This document shows positions 42,780-51,391 of a DNA stretch of 64,000 bases, piece after piece. Positions within the stretch are counted from its first letter, which is position 1. Each line of letters opens with the position of its first letter. The notes under the pieces are model-generated. The model saw only the letters and a list, made by a program, of their open reading frames with translations, did no database searches and was not told where the DNA came from. This DNA comes from Pelomonas baiyunensis (GTDB lineage Bacteria > Pseudomonadota > Gammaproteobacteria > Burkholderiales > Burkholderiaceae_C). The stretch is from positions 62,001-126,000 of the forward strand of contig NZ_JBIGIB010000002.1 of NCBI RefSeq assembly GCF_043555935.1, in the 5' to 3' direction. The position numbers and the translations under genes were made by a program.

Positions 42780-43525
42780 CCCGCCCCACGCTGGTCGTCA
42801 CCCGGCCGCGGGCGCAATGCGCCGCGTGGCTGGCGCGTCTGGCGGCGTTGGGGGTGGAGGCAGTGGCCTTGCCCCTGATCGAGATCTTGCCGGCGCGCGA
42901 CCCAGCACCGGTTGAAGCCGCCTGGGCCGCGTTGCCGCAGGTGGATTTGGCGGTGTTTGTCAGCCCCAATGCGGTGGCGCAGTTCTTTGCGGCATCGGGC
43001 GGCCGGCCTTGGCCGGCACACACCTTGGCCGCCTGTGTGGGACCGGGCAGTGCGCAGGCCCTGCTGGCGCACGGCGTGCCGGCCGCGCAGGTGGTGCAGC
43101 CGGCCGACGATGCGGCAAGCCTGGATTCCGAACACCTCTGGGCGCAGCTCCAGCCGCGACGCCCTTGGGCCGGCGCACGCGTGCTGCTGCTGCGCGGCGA
43201 CGGCGGCCGTGAATGGTTGGCCGAGCGGCTGCTGGAGGCCGGCGCGCAGGTGCAGGCCGTGACCACCTACCACCGCACCGGGCCGCGCCTGGATGCTGCC
43301 GAAGCAGCATTGCTGGAGCGTGTGCGCCGCAATCCGCAGCACTTCGCGTGGCTCTTCAGCAGCGCCGAGGCGGTGGGGCACTTGGCGCCCTTCGGCCTGA
43401 CCGGGCAGCGGGCGATCGCCACGCACCCTCGCATTGCGGAGGCTGCGCGCGCATCGGGCTTCCTGCCTGTGGTTTTGGCGCGACCGGCCCCCGAAGCGGT
43501 GACGCAGGCCCTGGAGGGGCTCTGA
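42776..43525 (+). CDS. hemD: HemD, uroporphyrinogen-III synthase
   Basis: 249 residues starting MTRPTLVVTRPRAQCAAW. HemD sequences are variable, but VTRP..., VFVSPNAV, the LLLRGDGGREWLAERL segment, YHRTGP and FSSAEAV match. It closes the tetrapyrrole ring with inversion of ring D. The frame is open earlier within hemC; the ATG overlapping the hemC stop is chosen. Confidence 0.93.
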   Translation: MTRPTLVVTRPRAQCAAWLARLAALGVEAVALPLIEILPARDPAPVEAAWAALPQVDLAVFVSPNAVAQFFAASGGRPWPAHTLAACVGPGSAQALLAHGVPAAQVVQPADDAASLDSEHLWAQLQPRRPWAGARVLLLRGDGGREWLAERLLEAGAQVQAVTTYHRTGPRLDAAEAALLERVRRNPQHFAWLFSSAEAVGHLAPFGLTGQRAIATHPRIAEAARASGFLPVVLARPAPEAVTQALEGL

Positions 43526-43541
43526 CAGAATCTGGCGCACT

Positions 43542-44696
43542 GTGAGTGAGCCCGAGCTGAATCCCCCCGTAGTTGCCGCAGCCGAGCCTGCCGCCCCGAT
43601 GTCTCCTGCCGCCACGGCGGCCCCAGCGTTGCCCGCCTGGCTGCCCTGGCTGCTGGCCTTGTTGGGCGCAGCCGTGCTGATGTGCGTGGCCCTGGCCTGG
43701 CAGAGCCTGTCGCGCCAGCAGTCGCTGGAACAGGAATTGGTGCGCCGCCAAGAGGCCAGCCAGACCCAGGCCGCCGAAGCGCGCGTGGCCGCCAAGCAGT
43801 CGGCTGAGCTGGTGCGGGACACCGCGGCCAAGGTGTCGCTGCTGGACGCGCGGCTGGCCGAAGTGGCGCTGCAGCGCGGGCAACTGGAAGAGCTCATCCA
43901 GTCCATGTCCCGATCGCGCGACGAGAACGTCGTCGGTGACATCGAGGCGTCCATCCGCGTGGCCTTGCAACAAACCCAGATCACCGGCAGCGCCGAACCC
44001 CTGATCGCAACGCTCAAGCAGGCCGATGAACGCCTGCTGCGCTACAAGCAACCGCGCATGGAAGGCGTGCGCCGCGCGGTGGCACGAGACCTGGACCGCG
44101 TGAAGGCCGTGGCCGTGATCGATGTGTCCACGCTCACCATCAAGCTTGACGAAGTCGTGCGCATGGCGGATGAGCTGGCGCTGGTGTCGGCCGGTGAGGC
44201 CGCCCCGCGCACGCGGAACGACGAGCGACATGCGGACGCGGCCAAGGACCGTGAGCGCGCCCTGCAGCTGCAGCGCGAGCAAGCCGCTGCTGCGGCCGAC
44301 GGCCGTTTGGCGCTGTGGTGGTGGCAGGCCAGCCAGCAACTGTCCAGCTGGACGGGCCTGGTCTGGGGCGAGGCCCGCACGCTGCTGCGCGTGACGCGCA
44401 TCGAGCACCCCGAAGCCGCGCTGGTCTCACCGGATCAAAGCTTCTTCCTGCGCGAGAACCTGAAGCTGCGCCTGCTCAATGCGCGGCTGGCGCTGCTGAG
44501 CCGGCAGTTCGACACCGCACAGTCCGACCTGCGCGACAGCCAAGACATGCTCAACCGCTACTTCGACACGCGTTCGCGCAAGGTGGGGGCGGTGCTGGAG
44601 CTGCTGCGCCAAGTGGCGGGGCAGGCGCGGCAGGTCAGCGTGCCGCGGCCTGACGACACGTTGGCCGCCCTGACGGCCGCCGCTGCGGGGCGTTGA
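43542..44696 (+). CDS. hemX: HemX-like membrane protein (uroporphyrinogen-III C-methyltransferase family by name)
   Basis: 384 residues from a GTG at 43542. One N-terminal membrane helix (WLPWLLALLGAAVLMCVALAW) is followed by a long coiled coil (QSLEQELVRRQEAS onward) and a helical periplasmic domain. That is the HemX plan, not that of a real methyltransferase, despite the common annotation. It is thought to help organise the membrane heme pathway. No good ribosome site is visible, so it may rely on coupling from hemD 16 bases upstream. Confidence 0.87.
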   Translation: MSEPELNPPVVAAAEPAAPMSPAATAAPALPAWLPWLLALLGAAVLMCVALAWQSLSRQQSLEQELVRRQEASQTQAAEARVAAKQSAELVRDTAAKVSLLDARLAEVALQRGQLEELIQSMSRSRDENVVGDIEASIRVALQQTQITGSAEPLIATLKQADERLLRYKQPRMEGVRRAVARDLDRVKAVAVIDVSTLTIKLDEVVRMADELALVSAGEAAPRTRNDERHADAAKDRERALQLQREQAAAAADGRLALWWWQASQQLSSWTGLVWGEARTLLRVTRIEHPEAALVSPDQSFFLRENLKLRLLNARLALLSRQFDTAQSDLRDSQDMLNRYFDTRSRKVGAVLELLRQVAGQARQVSVPRPDDTLAALTAAAAGR

Positions 44697-44698
44697 TC

Positions 44699-45946
44699 AT
44701 GCGCCTGGTGATTTGGCTGGTTCTGCTGTTCGCGGTGGCCGTGGTGGCCGCGCTCACCCTCGGGTCCAACGACGGGCTTGCGAGCTTCTACTGGGCGGGT
44801 TGGCGTCTGGATCTGTCGCTCAATTTGTTCCTGTTGCTGCTGATCGCCGGGTGCTTTGCGCTGGTGACGGCCATCCAGGCCATCGAGGCGTTGACGACGC
44901 TCCCCAAGCGCGCCCGTGAATGGCGTTTGGCGCAGCGCGAACGCAGTGCGCAGATGGCTTTGCGCGAGTCGCTGGTGGAGCTGTTCGGTGCCCGCTACAG
45001 CCGCGCCCAGAAGGCGGCGCAAAAGGCGCTGAGCATCCAGTCCGCCACGCCGGAGTTGGCGGCAGACCCGTCCTTCATGGCGCTGGCGCACCTGCTGGCG
45101 GCGGCCAGTGCCCACCGCCTGCAAGACCGCCGTCACCGGGACGAGCAATTGCAGTTGGCCCTGGGCCTGACGAGCCGTTTGGGTGGCGCCCGCGCGCAGG
45201 AAGACGGCGCCCGGCTGCTGGCGGCGGAGTGGGCGCTGGACGATCGCGACGCCCCGCGCGCCTTGAGCGTGCTCAGCGAGTTGGCGCCTGGCGTGGCGCG
45301 GCGCACGCAGGCGCTGCGCTTGCGTCTGCAGGCCTCTCGTCTGGCCAAGCAACCGCTGGACGCACTGCGCACGGCCCGTCTGTTGGCCAAGCACCAGGCG
45401 TTCTCCAAGGCGGCCGCGCAAAGCCTGCTGCGTTCCCTGGCGTTTGAGGCGCTGGACGGCGCACGCGACGTCGACCAGTTGCGCGCCGCCTGGCAGCAAC
45501 TGGATGCCAGCGATCGCCGCGATCCCTTGGTGGCTGCGCGCGCGGCTCAATGTGCCGGGCAACTGGGCGCGCCGGATGACGGTCGCGGCTGGCTGCGGCC
45601 GTTCTTCGACGATTTGGCTGCGCTTCAAGCAGACGATCGTTCCGCGCTGGCCGTGGCCTTGGTGCCAGTGCTGGCCGGTTGTGGCCCGGATTGGCTGCAG
45701 CGGTTGGAGCAAGCCCAAGCCCGCTTCCCGCGCGAGCGCGCATTGGCCTACGCGCTGGGCCATGCGCTCGCCGAGCGCCAGCTGTGGGGCAAGGCGCGCT
45801 TGATGCTCGAGGTGGTGGCAGAGGACGCGACCATGCCCTCGGTCGCCCGACGTCGCAGTTGGCTGGCCTTGGCCGCGATGGCCGAAAACGACGGCGACGA
45901 CGCGCGCCGCGCGCGTTGCTTCGAATCGGCCGCGCGGCTGCCTTGA
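44699..45946 (+). CDS. hemY: HemY, heme-biosynthesis-associated TPR membrane protein
   Basis: 415 residues with two N-terminal membrane helices (LVIWLVLLFAVAVVAALTL and LNLFLLLLIAGCFALVTAI) followed by helical TPR-like repeats. This is the proteobacterial HemY_N family, unrelated to the Bacillus protoporphyrinogen oxidase of the same name. It starts two bases after the hemX stop and ends the hemCDXY operon. Confidence 0.9.
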   Translation: MRLVIWLVLLFAVAVVAALTLGSNDGLASFYWAGWRLDLSLNLFLLLLIAGCFALVTAIQAIEALTTLPKRAREWRLAQRERSAQMALRESLVELFGARYSRAQKAAQKALSIQSATPELAADPSFMALAHLLAAASAHRLQDRRHRDEQLQLALGLTSRLGGARAQEDGARLLAAEWALDDRDAPRALSVLSELAPGVARRTQALRLRLQASRLAKQPLDALRTARLLAKHQAFSKAAAQSLLRSLAFEALDGARDVDQLRAAWQQLDASDRRDPLVAARAAQCAGQLGAPDDGRGWLRPFFDDLAALQADDRSALAVALVPVLAGCGPDWLQRLEQAQARFPRERALAYALGHALAERQLWGKARLMLEVVAEDATMPSVARRRSWLALAAMAENDGDDARRARCFESAARLP

Positions 45947-46032
45947 GTGCGCCGAGCAGCGTCAGGTAGGTTCACAAAAAGCACTGTCCTGCAGACCGTG
46001 TGAGTGAAGCGGCGCGCTGCTTGGCAGAAAAC

Positions 46033-46062
46033 TTGCGCGGGATTCCAAAAACTGGTTATACT
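46033..46062 (+). promoter_or_regulatory. Sigma-70 promoter of the first tRNA-Arg
   Basis: TTGCGC (46033-46038), 18-base spacer, TATACT (46057-46062). The tRNA begins 12 bases after the -10 box, leaving a short leader. The A/T-rich spacer stands out against the GC-rich surroundings. Confidence 0.55.
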
Positions 46063-46073
46063 GTGAGGCTTCA

Positions 46074-46150
46074 GCGGCTGTAGCTCAGTTGGATAGAGTA
46101 CTTGGCTACGAACCAAGGGGTCGTGGGTTCGAATCCTGCCAGCCGCGCCA
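46074..46150 (+). tRNA. tRNA-Arg (anticodon ACG), copy 1
   Basis: A 77-base cloverleaf: acceptor arm GCGGCTG/CAGCCGC, D-arm TAGCTCAGTTGGATAGAG, anticodon stem CTTGG/CCAAG with loop CTACGAA (anticodon ACG at 46108-46110), T-arm GTGGGTTCGAATCCTGC, encoded CCA at 46148-46150. A34 would be deaminated to inosine by TadA to read CGU, CGC and CGA. Confidence 0.97.
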
Positions 46151-46163
46151 TAACAAGAAGAGC

Positions 46164-46196
46164 AACGGGTCCCGTGCGAAAGCACCGGACCCGTTT
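46164..46196 (+). terminator. Terminator after tRNA-Arg copy 1
   Basis: Stem AACGGGTCC/GGACCCGTT with an inner GTGC-GAAA-GCAC hairpin and a short T-run. It ends the first tRNA transcript, so the two copies are separate units. Confidence 0.65.
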
Positions 46197-46350
46197 CCAT
46201 TGGTGCCTCAGTGCGTGCGCCTTCCCTGGGCGCGCTGCAGTGACACGCGATCGGACCGGCGGCGAGTTCGTCGTTGCGCGAAAAATTGAAGAGATCGAGT
46301 TAGAGCGCTGAAATTCCAGCTAGAATGCTGAGTTCCAGCTAAACAGCAAC

Positions 46351-46427
46351 GCGGCTGTAGCTCAGTTGGATAGAGTACTTGGCTACGAACCAAGGGGTCG
46401 TGGGTTCGAATCCTGCCAGCCGCGCCA
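46351..46427 (+). tRNA. tRNA-Arg (anticodon ACG), copy 2
   Basis: Base-for-base identical to copy 1, including the encoded CCA (46425-46427), 200 bases further on. A TAGAAT -10-like box lies at 46321-46326, 24 bases before the gene; its -35 is weak. The 46197-46350 spacer contains no gene. Confidence 0.97.
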
Positions 46428-46441
46428 AAAACAAGAAATGC

Positions 46442-46477
46442 AAAACGCCTCGGTGCTCCTCGCACCGGGGCGTTTTT
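46442..46477 (+). terminator. Terminator after tRNA-Arg copy 2
   Basis: AAAACGCC...CGGTG/CACCG...GGCGTTTTT hairpin with a T-run, 15 bases after the CCA. Its A-tract on the other side also makes it a plausible terminator for the convergent CoA transferase gene ending at 46509. Confidence 0.8.
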
Positions 46478-46508
46478 GTTTGTGCGTCCGATTGGCTCGC
46501 GGCGGAGT

Positions 46509-47558
46509 TCAGCGGCTGAACCGCGGTGCGGGCGAGGGTTCCCAGTGTCCGTCTGCACGGCGGCGGTAGCTTTGTCGTTCGCGGGCATGCGGGTGGTCCG
46601 GCGCTTCGGCCAGGTTCAGCACGGGTGCGAAACAGGCGTTCGTGCCTTCGAGGCGCTGCTGCCATTCCTCCATCGTGCGTTCACGGATGCGCTGGGCCAC
46701 GCGCTCGCGCACGGCGGGCCACTGTCGGGTGTCGTGCTGGCTTGCCGGCGAGATGTCGCCAAGCTCCAAGCGCTGCAGCAATTCCGCGTAGAACTGGGGC
46801 TCCAAGGCGCCCAGCGACACGTAACGTCCATCCGCGCATTCAAAGCAGTCGTAGAACGGAGACTGGTGCAGGAAGAAGTTCTGCTCCGGCGCCTCCGCCC
46901 AGCGCCCGGCGGCGCGAAGCGAATGCAGCAGGCCGGCCATGAGGCCCACGCCGTCCGTCATCGCCGCGTCGATCACGCAACCTTGCCCGGTGGCACGCGC
47001 CTGCCACAGCGCGGCCATGACGCCGAACGCCAGCATCAGGGCGCCCCCGCCCATGTCGCCAATCAGCGTGGCGGGGATGCTGGGCGCTTGGCCGGCGCGG
47101 CTGGCAATCGACAGCGCGCCGGTCAAGGCCACGTAGTTGATGTCGTGACCTGCGGCCTGGGCCAGCGGGCCGGTTTGCCCCCAGCCGGTGACGCGGCCGT
47201 ACACCAACGCCGGGTGCTGTGCGCGCAGTTCAGCAGGCCCCAAGCCCAGGCGCTCCATCACGCCGGGCCGGAAGCCTTCGATGAGGGCGTCTGCGCCTGC
47301 GATCAGTTGCCGGGCCTGGTTCAGGTCACCAGGGTGTTTCAAGTCCAGGCAGATGCGTTGCTTGCCGCGAGCCAAGCCCGTGCCCGTGTCGATGGCGGGC
47401 GGCCCGGGGCGGTCGATCACGGTGACCTGGGCGCCATGGTCCGCCAGCAGCATGCCGGTCAGCGGGCAGGGGCCCAGCCCCGCCATTTCGACGACCTTCA
47501 AACCCTCCAGCGGGCGAACCGGAGGGGCGGGCGAGGCGGCAGGGGCGGCGGCTTGCAT
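46509..47558 (-). CDS. Family III CoA transferase (CaiB/BaiF; alpha-methylacyl-CoA racemase-like)
   Basis: 349 residues from the ATG at 47558; an ATG nine codons upstream would overlap greB. CoA-transferase III features are LEGLKVVEMAGLGPCPLTGMLLADHGAQVTVIDRP in pieces, ALIEGFRPGVMERLGLG, YGRVTGWGQTGPLAQAAGHDINYVALTGAL in pieces and IDAAMTDG. The catalytic Asp expected in the GHD motif is present, which fits alpha-methylacyl-CoA racemase. It may epimerise branched acyl-CoAs for beta-oxidation; substrate not certain. Confidence 0.87.
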   Translation of the reverse strand: MQAAAPAASPAPPVRPLEGLKVVEMAGLGPCPLTGMLLADHGAQVTVIDRPGPPAIDTGTGLARGKQRICLDLKHPGDLNQARQLIAGADALIEGFRPGVMERLGLGPAELRAQHPALVYGRVTGWGQTGPLAQAAGHDINYVALTGALSIASRAGQAPSIPATLIGDMGGGALMLAFGVMAALWQARATGQGCVIDAAMTDGVGLMAGLLHSLRAAGRWAEAPEQNFFLHQSPFYDCFECADGRYVSLGALEPQFYAELLQRLELGDISPASQHDTRQWPAVRERVAQRIRERTMEEWQQRLEGTNACFAPVLNLAEAPDHPHARERQSYRRRADGHWEPSPAPRFSR

Positions 47559-47572
47559 CGGACAATGCTCGC

Positions 47573-48139
47573 ATGAACAAGGCATTCACCAAGGAGCCGG
47601 ATGGGGCCGAAGACGACGACGGCGACGGCGTGTCGCTGCCGGCGCTGCCTGCCGGATCGCGCAACTACATGACCCCTCAGGGCCACGCCCGGTTGCGCGC
47701 AGAGTTCATGCAGCTGATCGACGTCGAGCGACCGAAGATGGTGGAGACCGTGTCCTGGGCGGCCAAGAACGGCGACCGCTCAGAAAACGGCGACTACCTC
47801 TACGGCAAAAAACGCCTGCGGGAGATCGATCGGCGCCTGCGCTTCCTGACCAAGCGGCTGGACATCGCCGAGGTGGTGGACCCGAGCGTGCACCATGGCC
47901 GCGAGCAGGTCTTCTTCGGCGCCACCGTGACCTATGCCAATGCCCGCGGCGAGGAGCGCACCGTCACGATCAAGGGCATCGATGAGTCCGACAGCCTGGC
48001 CGGCGAGGTCAGCTGGATCTCGCCCATCGCCCGCACCTTGCTCAAGGCGCGGGTGGGCGACGAGTTGAACCTGGTGACGCCGGTGGGCGTGGAAAAAATC
48101 GAGGTGGTGGACGTTCAGTACCCGGCGCCCAAGGCCTGA
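47573..48139 (+). CDS. greB: GreB, transcription elongation factor
   Basis: 188 residues. An Asp/Glu-rich N-terminal extension is followed by the GreA/GreB coiled coil with the acidic tip (SENGDYLYGKKRLREIDRRLRFL in pieces) and a C-terminal FKBP-like domain (SLAGEVSWISPIARTLLKARVGD). The YLYGKKRLREID pattern is typical of GreB and not GreA. It stimulates transcript cleavage by stalled RNA polymerase. Its ATG is 14 bases from the divergent CoA transferase start. Confidence 0.93.
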   Translation: MNKAFTKEPDGAEDDDGDGVSLPALPAGSRNYMTPQGHARLRAEFMQLIDVERPKMVETVSWAAKNGDRSENGDYLYGKKRLREIDRRLRFLTKRLDIAEVVDPSVHHGREQVFFGATVTYANARGEERTVTIKGIDESDSLAGEVSWISPIARTLLKARVGDELNLVTPVGVEKIEVVDVQYPAPKA

Positions 48140-48184
48140 TGCGGGCCTACCGGCCGCTCGGCGCTTGAACCCGTTTCGCCTGAC

Positions 48185-50443
48185 TCAAGGCTTCACCCGC
48201 CAGACGCGCTGGACCGGGGCGGTGCGGCGCAGCACCCGCAGCACATCGGCCAGGTGCAGCCGGTCGCGAACGTCCAGCAGCAAAGTCATTTCCGCGGTTT
48301 CGCGCAGGGGCGCGTCGTCCGTCATGGAGATGTGCGTGATGTCGGCTTCCGCCTGCGCCACCGACTGGGCCACCTGCGCGAGCACGCCCTTGCCGTTGTT
48401 GAGCAGCAGCGCGATACCAGCCTCAAAACTGCGTTTGAGTTCTTCGGCCCATTCCACCTGGATCCAGTGCTCGCTGTCGCGCTGGAACAGGCGGCGCCCG
48501 ACCGCACACTCGCAGGTGTGCACCACCAGGCCTTCACCGCGGCCGAGGTAGCCGCGCACCTCGTCGCCCGGAATGGGGCGGCAGCACGTGGCCAACTGCA
48601 CCGACGCGCCTTCGCTGCCGTCGATGGTGACGCTGCCCTGCTGCGCCGAGGTTTCGCTGAAGCGGCCGAGCGTCAGCGCCAGTGCATCAGGCTTCTGACC
48701 CTGTGCGGCCATGAGGCGGGCGAGCTTCTTCGCGATGATGGTGGCAATCTTGCGGCCCGCGCCCACGTCCACCAGCAGCTGCTCGACGCCAGAGCTGCCG
48801 GCCCAGGCGGCCAGCTCCGTCCACATCGGGTGGGCCGGGTCGTCCATTTCCAGACTGGGCAGCGCCAAGCCCTCGGCGCGCATCGCTTGGGCCAGCATCT
48901 TTTCGCCCAGTTCGCGGGACTCCTCCTGCTCCAGATCCTTCAGGTAGTGACGGATCTTGGAGCGGGCCCGGCCGGTGCGCACAAAGCTCAGCCAGGCCGG
49001 ATTGGGGCTGGCGCCTGGGGCGGTGATGATTTCGACGATGTCGCCGCTGCGCAGCTCGGCGCGCAGGGGCACCGGCTCGCCGTTGACTTGCGCGGCCACG
49101 CAGTGGTCGCCCACGTCGGAGTGAATGGCGTAGGCAAAGTCCACGGGCGTGGCGCCCTTGGGCAGCGCCATGATCTTGGACTTGGGGGTGAAGACGTAGA
49201 TCGAGTCCGGGAAGAGGTCGATCTTCACGTGTTCCAGGAATTCGTTCGCGTCGCGCGTTTCGTCCTGGATGTCGATCAGGCTTTGCAGCCATCGCGCGTT
49301 GGCCTGCTGCGCCATCAGCGCTGACGCCTGCTTGCCGCGGCTCTTGTAGATCCAGTGCGCCGCCACGCCTTGCTCGGCGATCTGGTGCATGCCCTCGGTG
49401 CGCAACTGGAATTCCAGCGGCGTGGCCAGCGGGCCCATCAGCGTGGTGTGCAGCGACTGGTAGCCGTTGTCCTTCGGCGTGGCCACGTAGTCCTTGAAGC
49501 GGCCCGCTTGCGGCTTGTAGAGCTGGTGCAGCACGCCCAGCGCCGTGTAGCACTGCAGGGGCTCTTCCGTCAGGATGCGAAAGCCGAAGATGTCGCTCAC
49601 CTGGGCGAAGGACAGGCCGCCCTTTTCGCGCATCTTTTTATAGATGGAGTAGACGGTCTTCTCGCGCCCCTGCACCGACACCCGCAGGCTGGCCTTGGTG
49701 AACGCCGCGCGAATCTCGCCTTCGATGCGGGACACCAGATCGCGCCGGTTGCCGCGGGCCTTGGCCACCGCCTTGGTCAGCACCGCATAACGCCAGGGGT
49801 GGAAGTACTGGAAGGACAGGTCTTGCAGTTCGCGAAACGTCTGGTTCAGCCCCAGCCGGTGCGCGATGGGGGCGTAGATGTCAAACGTCTCGCGCGCGAT
49901 GCGCCGCGACTTGTGCGGCGCCATCGCACCCATCGTGCGCATGTTGTGCAGCCGGTCGGCCAGCTTGATGAGGATGACGCGCAGGTCGCGCGCCATGGCC
50001 AACAGCATCTTGCGGAAGGACTCAGCTTGCGATTCCTCTTTCGTGGAGAACTGGAGCTTGTCCAGCTTGGTCAGGCCGTCCACCAGGTCGGCGGTGGTTG
50101 CGTCGAATTTCTCAATCAACTCGGCCTTTGAGACGCCGCAGTCCTCGACCACGTCGTGCATCAACGCCGCCATCAACGCCTGCGCGTCCAACCGCCACTC
50201 GGCACAGATGCCGGCCACGGCGATGGGGTGTGTGATGTAGGGCTCGCCGGTCGCGCGTTTCTGGCCGAGGTGGGCTTCGTCGGCGAACTTGTAGGCCTCG
50301 CGCACGCGCTTGACCTCGGCCTTGCTCAGGTAGCCCAGCTTGGGCAGCAGGGCGTCGAAAGAGGCCGCCTCTGCTGGCGTGGGTGGCGCCGCCGGGCGAA
50401 GGCCGGGCAGCGTGAACCAGGCAGTGAGAGATCGTTGGGCCAT
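48185..50443 (-). CDS. spoT: SpoT-type bifunctional (p)ppGpp synthetase/hydrolase
   Basis: 752 residues. The HD hydrolase domain is intact (THPIAVAGI, LMHDVVED, LADRLHNMRTM), followed by the synthetase domain (REKTVYSIYKKM, DIFGFRI, DNGYQSLHTTL), a TGS domain (DSIYVFTPKSKIMALPKGATPVDFAYAIHS), a helical/zinc-finger region (ATCCRPIPGDEVRGY) and a C-terminal ACT domain. Last gene of yicC-gmk-rpoZ-spoT, the usual order in beta- and gammaproteobacteria. Intact HD motifs make it SpoT and not RelA. Confidence 0.95.
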   Translation of the reverse strand: MAQRSLTAWFTLPGLRPAAPPTPAEAASFDALLPKLGYLSKAEVKRVREAYKFADEAHLGQKRATGEPYITHPIAVAGICAEWRLDAQALMAALMHDVVEDCGVSKAELIEKFDATTADLVDGLTKLDKLQFSTKEESQAESFRKMLLAMARDLRVILIKLADRLHNMRTMGAMAPHKSRRIARETFDIYAPIAHRLGLNQTFRELQDLSFQYFHPWRYAVLTKAVAKARGNRRDLVSRIEGEIRAAFTKASLRVSVQGREKTVYSIYKKMREKGGLSFAQVSDIFGFRILTEEPLQCYTALGVLHQLYKPQAGRFKDYVATPKDNGYQSLHTTLMGPLATPLEFQLRTEGMHQIAEQGVAAHWIYKSRGKQASALMAQQANARWLQSLIDIQDETRDANEFLEHVKIDLFPDSIYVFTPKSKIMALPKGATPVDFAYAIHSDVGDHCVAAQVNGEPVPLRAELRSGDIVEIITAPGASPNPAWLSFVRTGRARSKIRHYLKDLEQEESRELGEKMLAQAMRAEGLALPSLEMDDPAHPMWTELAAWAGSSGVEQLLVDVGAGRKIATIIAKKLARLMAAQGQKPDALALTLGRFSETSAQQGSVTIDGSEGASVQLATCCRPIPGDEVRGYLGRGEGLVVHTCECAVGRRLFQRDSEHWIQVEWAEELKRSFEAGIALLLNNGKGVLAQVAQSVAQAEADITHISMTDDAPLRETAEMTLLLDVRDRLHLADVLRVLRRTAPVQRVWRVKP

Positions 50444-50471
50444 GGCCCGAATTTAGCTGATGCCCAAAGCA

Positions 50472-50506
50472 CAACGGGCGTCCTGGGAAGCCCAGGACGC
50501 CCGTTG
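50472..50506 (-). promoter_or_regulatory. Perfect 16-bp hairpin between rpoZ and spoT
   Basis: CAACGGGCGTCCTGGG (50472-50487), loop AAG, CCCAGGACGCCCGTTG (50491-50506). It lies in the 80-base gap between rpoZ and spoT, in the direction of their transcription. On the minus strand only a short, poor T-run (TGCTTTGGG) follows, so it may act as a partial terminator or an RNA-stability element and lower spoT expression relative to rpoZ. Confidence 0.7.
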
Positions 50507-50523
50507 AACGGGAAAGGAATCGA

Positions 50524-50727
50524 TCAGACCGGCACTTTGCGCAGCATCTCGACGCCGACTTCGCCGGCCGCGATTTCGCGCAGGGCGGTCACGCCCGGCT
50601 TGTTCTTGCTTTCGATGCGGGCGCTGTGGCCTTGGCTCAGCATGCGAGCACGGTAGGTGGCAGCCAGCACGAGCTGGAAGCGGTTCGGGATCTTGGTCAG
50701 GCAGTCTTCGACGGTGATGCGGGCCAT
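50524..50727 (-). CDS. rpoZ: RpoZ, RNA polymerase omega subunit
   Basis: 67 residues starting MARITVEDCLTKIPNRFQLVLAA, the typical omega sequence. It helps assemble RNA polymerase and is part of a ppGpp-binding site at the beta-prime interface. Its position between gmk and spoT is conserved. Slightly shorter than the E. coli protein, as usual in this class. Confidence 0.97.
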   Translation of the reverse strand: MARITVEDCLTKIPNRFQLVLAATYRARMLSQGHSARIESKNKPGVTALREIAAGEVGVEMLRKVPV

Positions 50728-50761
50728 GGTGTTCCTTGAGGTGTGCGGTGCGGGCGGTCGG

Positions 50762-51382
50762 TCAGGGCAGATCGAGCGCCTGGAAGACAGCCGAGCGATT
50801 TCGGCGCTGAGCCGCGTATTTTAGCCGCTGTGCGTGGACGATGGTTTTCAGGTCGAACACGGCGGTGTCGAACACGGCGTTCACCACCACGAAATCGAAG
50901 TGCTGGGCCTGGGCCACTTCGACACGGGCGTTGTTCATGCGCTTGGCAATCACTTCCGGTTCGGTGTCGCCACGCCGGTTCAGGCGCAGGCGCAGCTCAT
51001 CCCAGCTCGGGGGCAAGATGAAGATGAGCACCGCATACGGGAACAGCTGCTTGATTTGCAGCGCCCCCTGGTAGTCGATCTCCAGCACCACGTCCTCGCC
51101 GTGTTGCAGCCGCTCTTCGATGCCGGCGCGCGAGGTGCCGTACAGGTTGCCGTGCACCTCGGCCCATTCGAAGAAATCACCGCGCGCGGCCATGGCGCGG
51201 AATTCATCCGGCGCCACGAACCAGTACTCGCGGCCGTGTTGCTCCTGCCCACGGGGCGCACGCGAGGTGTGTGACACCGACACCGCCAGCTTGGCATCCA
51301 GCTCCAGCAGCGCCTTCACGAGGCTGGATTTGCCTGCCCCGCTCGGGGCGGCGACGACGAAAAGATTGCCCGGGTATTCCAT
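50762..51382 (-). CDS. gmk: Gmk, guanylate kinase
   Basis: 206 residues. The P-loop APSGAGKSSLVKAL, the GMP-binding region (SHTSRAPRGQEQHGREYWFV), GNLYGTSRAGIEERL and the lid LRLRLNRRGDTEPEVIAKRM are all present. It phosphorylates GMP to GDP and feeds GTP/ppGpp synthesis. Ten bases separate it from the yicC stop. Confidence 0.97.
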   Translation of the reverse strand: MEYPGNLFVVAAPSGAGKSSLVKALLELDAKLAVSVSHTSRAPRGQEQHGREYWFVAPDEFRAMAARGDFFEWAEVHGNLYGTSRAGIEERLQHGEDVVLEIDYQGALQIKQLFPYAVLIFILPPSWDELRLRLNRRGDTEPEVIAKRMNNARVEVAQAQHFDFVVVNAVFDTAVFDLKTIVHAQRLKYAAQRRNRSAVFQALDLP

Positions 51383-51391
51383 GACTGCCTG

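Noticed and set aside
43542..44696. Annotation as a true uroporphyrinogen-III methyltransferase
   Set aside because: The protein has one membrane helix and a coiled coil and lacks the SAM-binding methyltransferase fold; it is HemX.
46033..46430. Possible integrated element between the two tRNA-Arg copies
   Set aside because: Only about 200 bases lie between, with terminators and a promoter; no integrase, no attachment-site remnants beyond the tRNA duplication itself.
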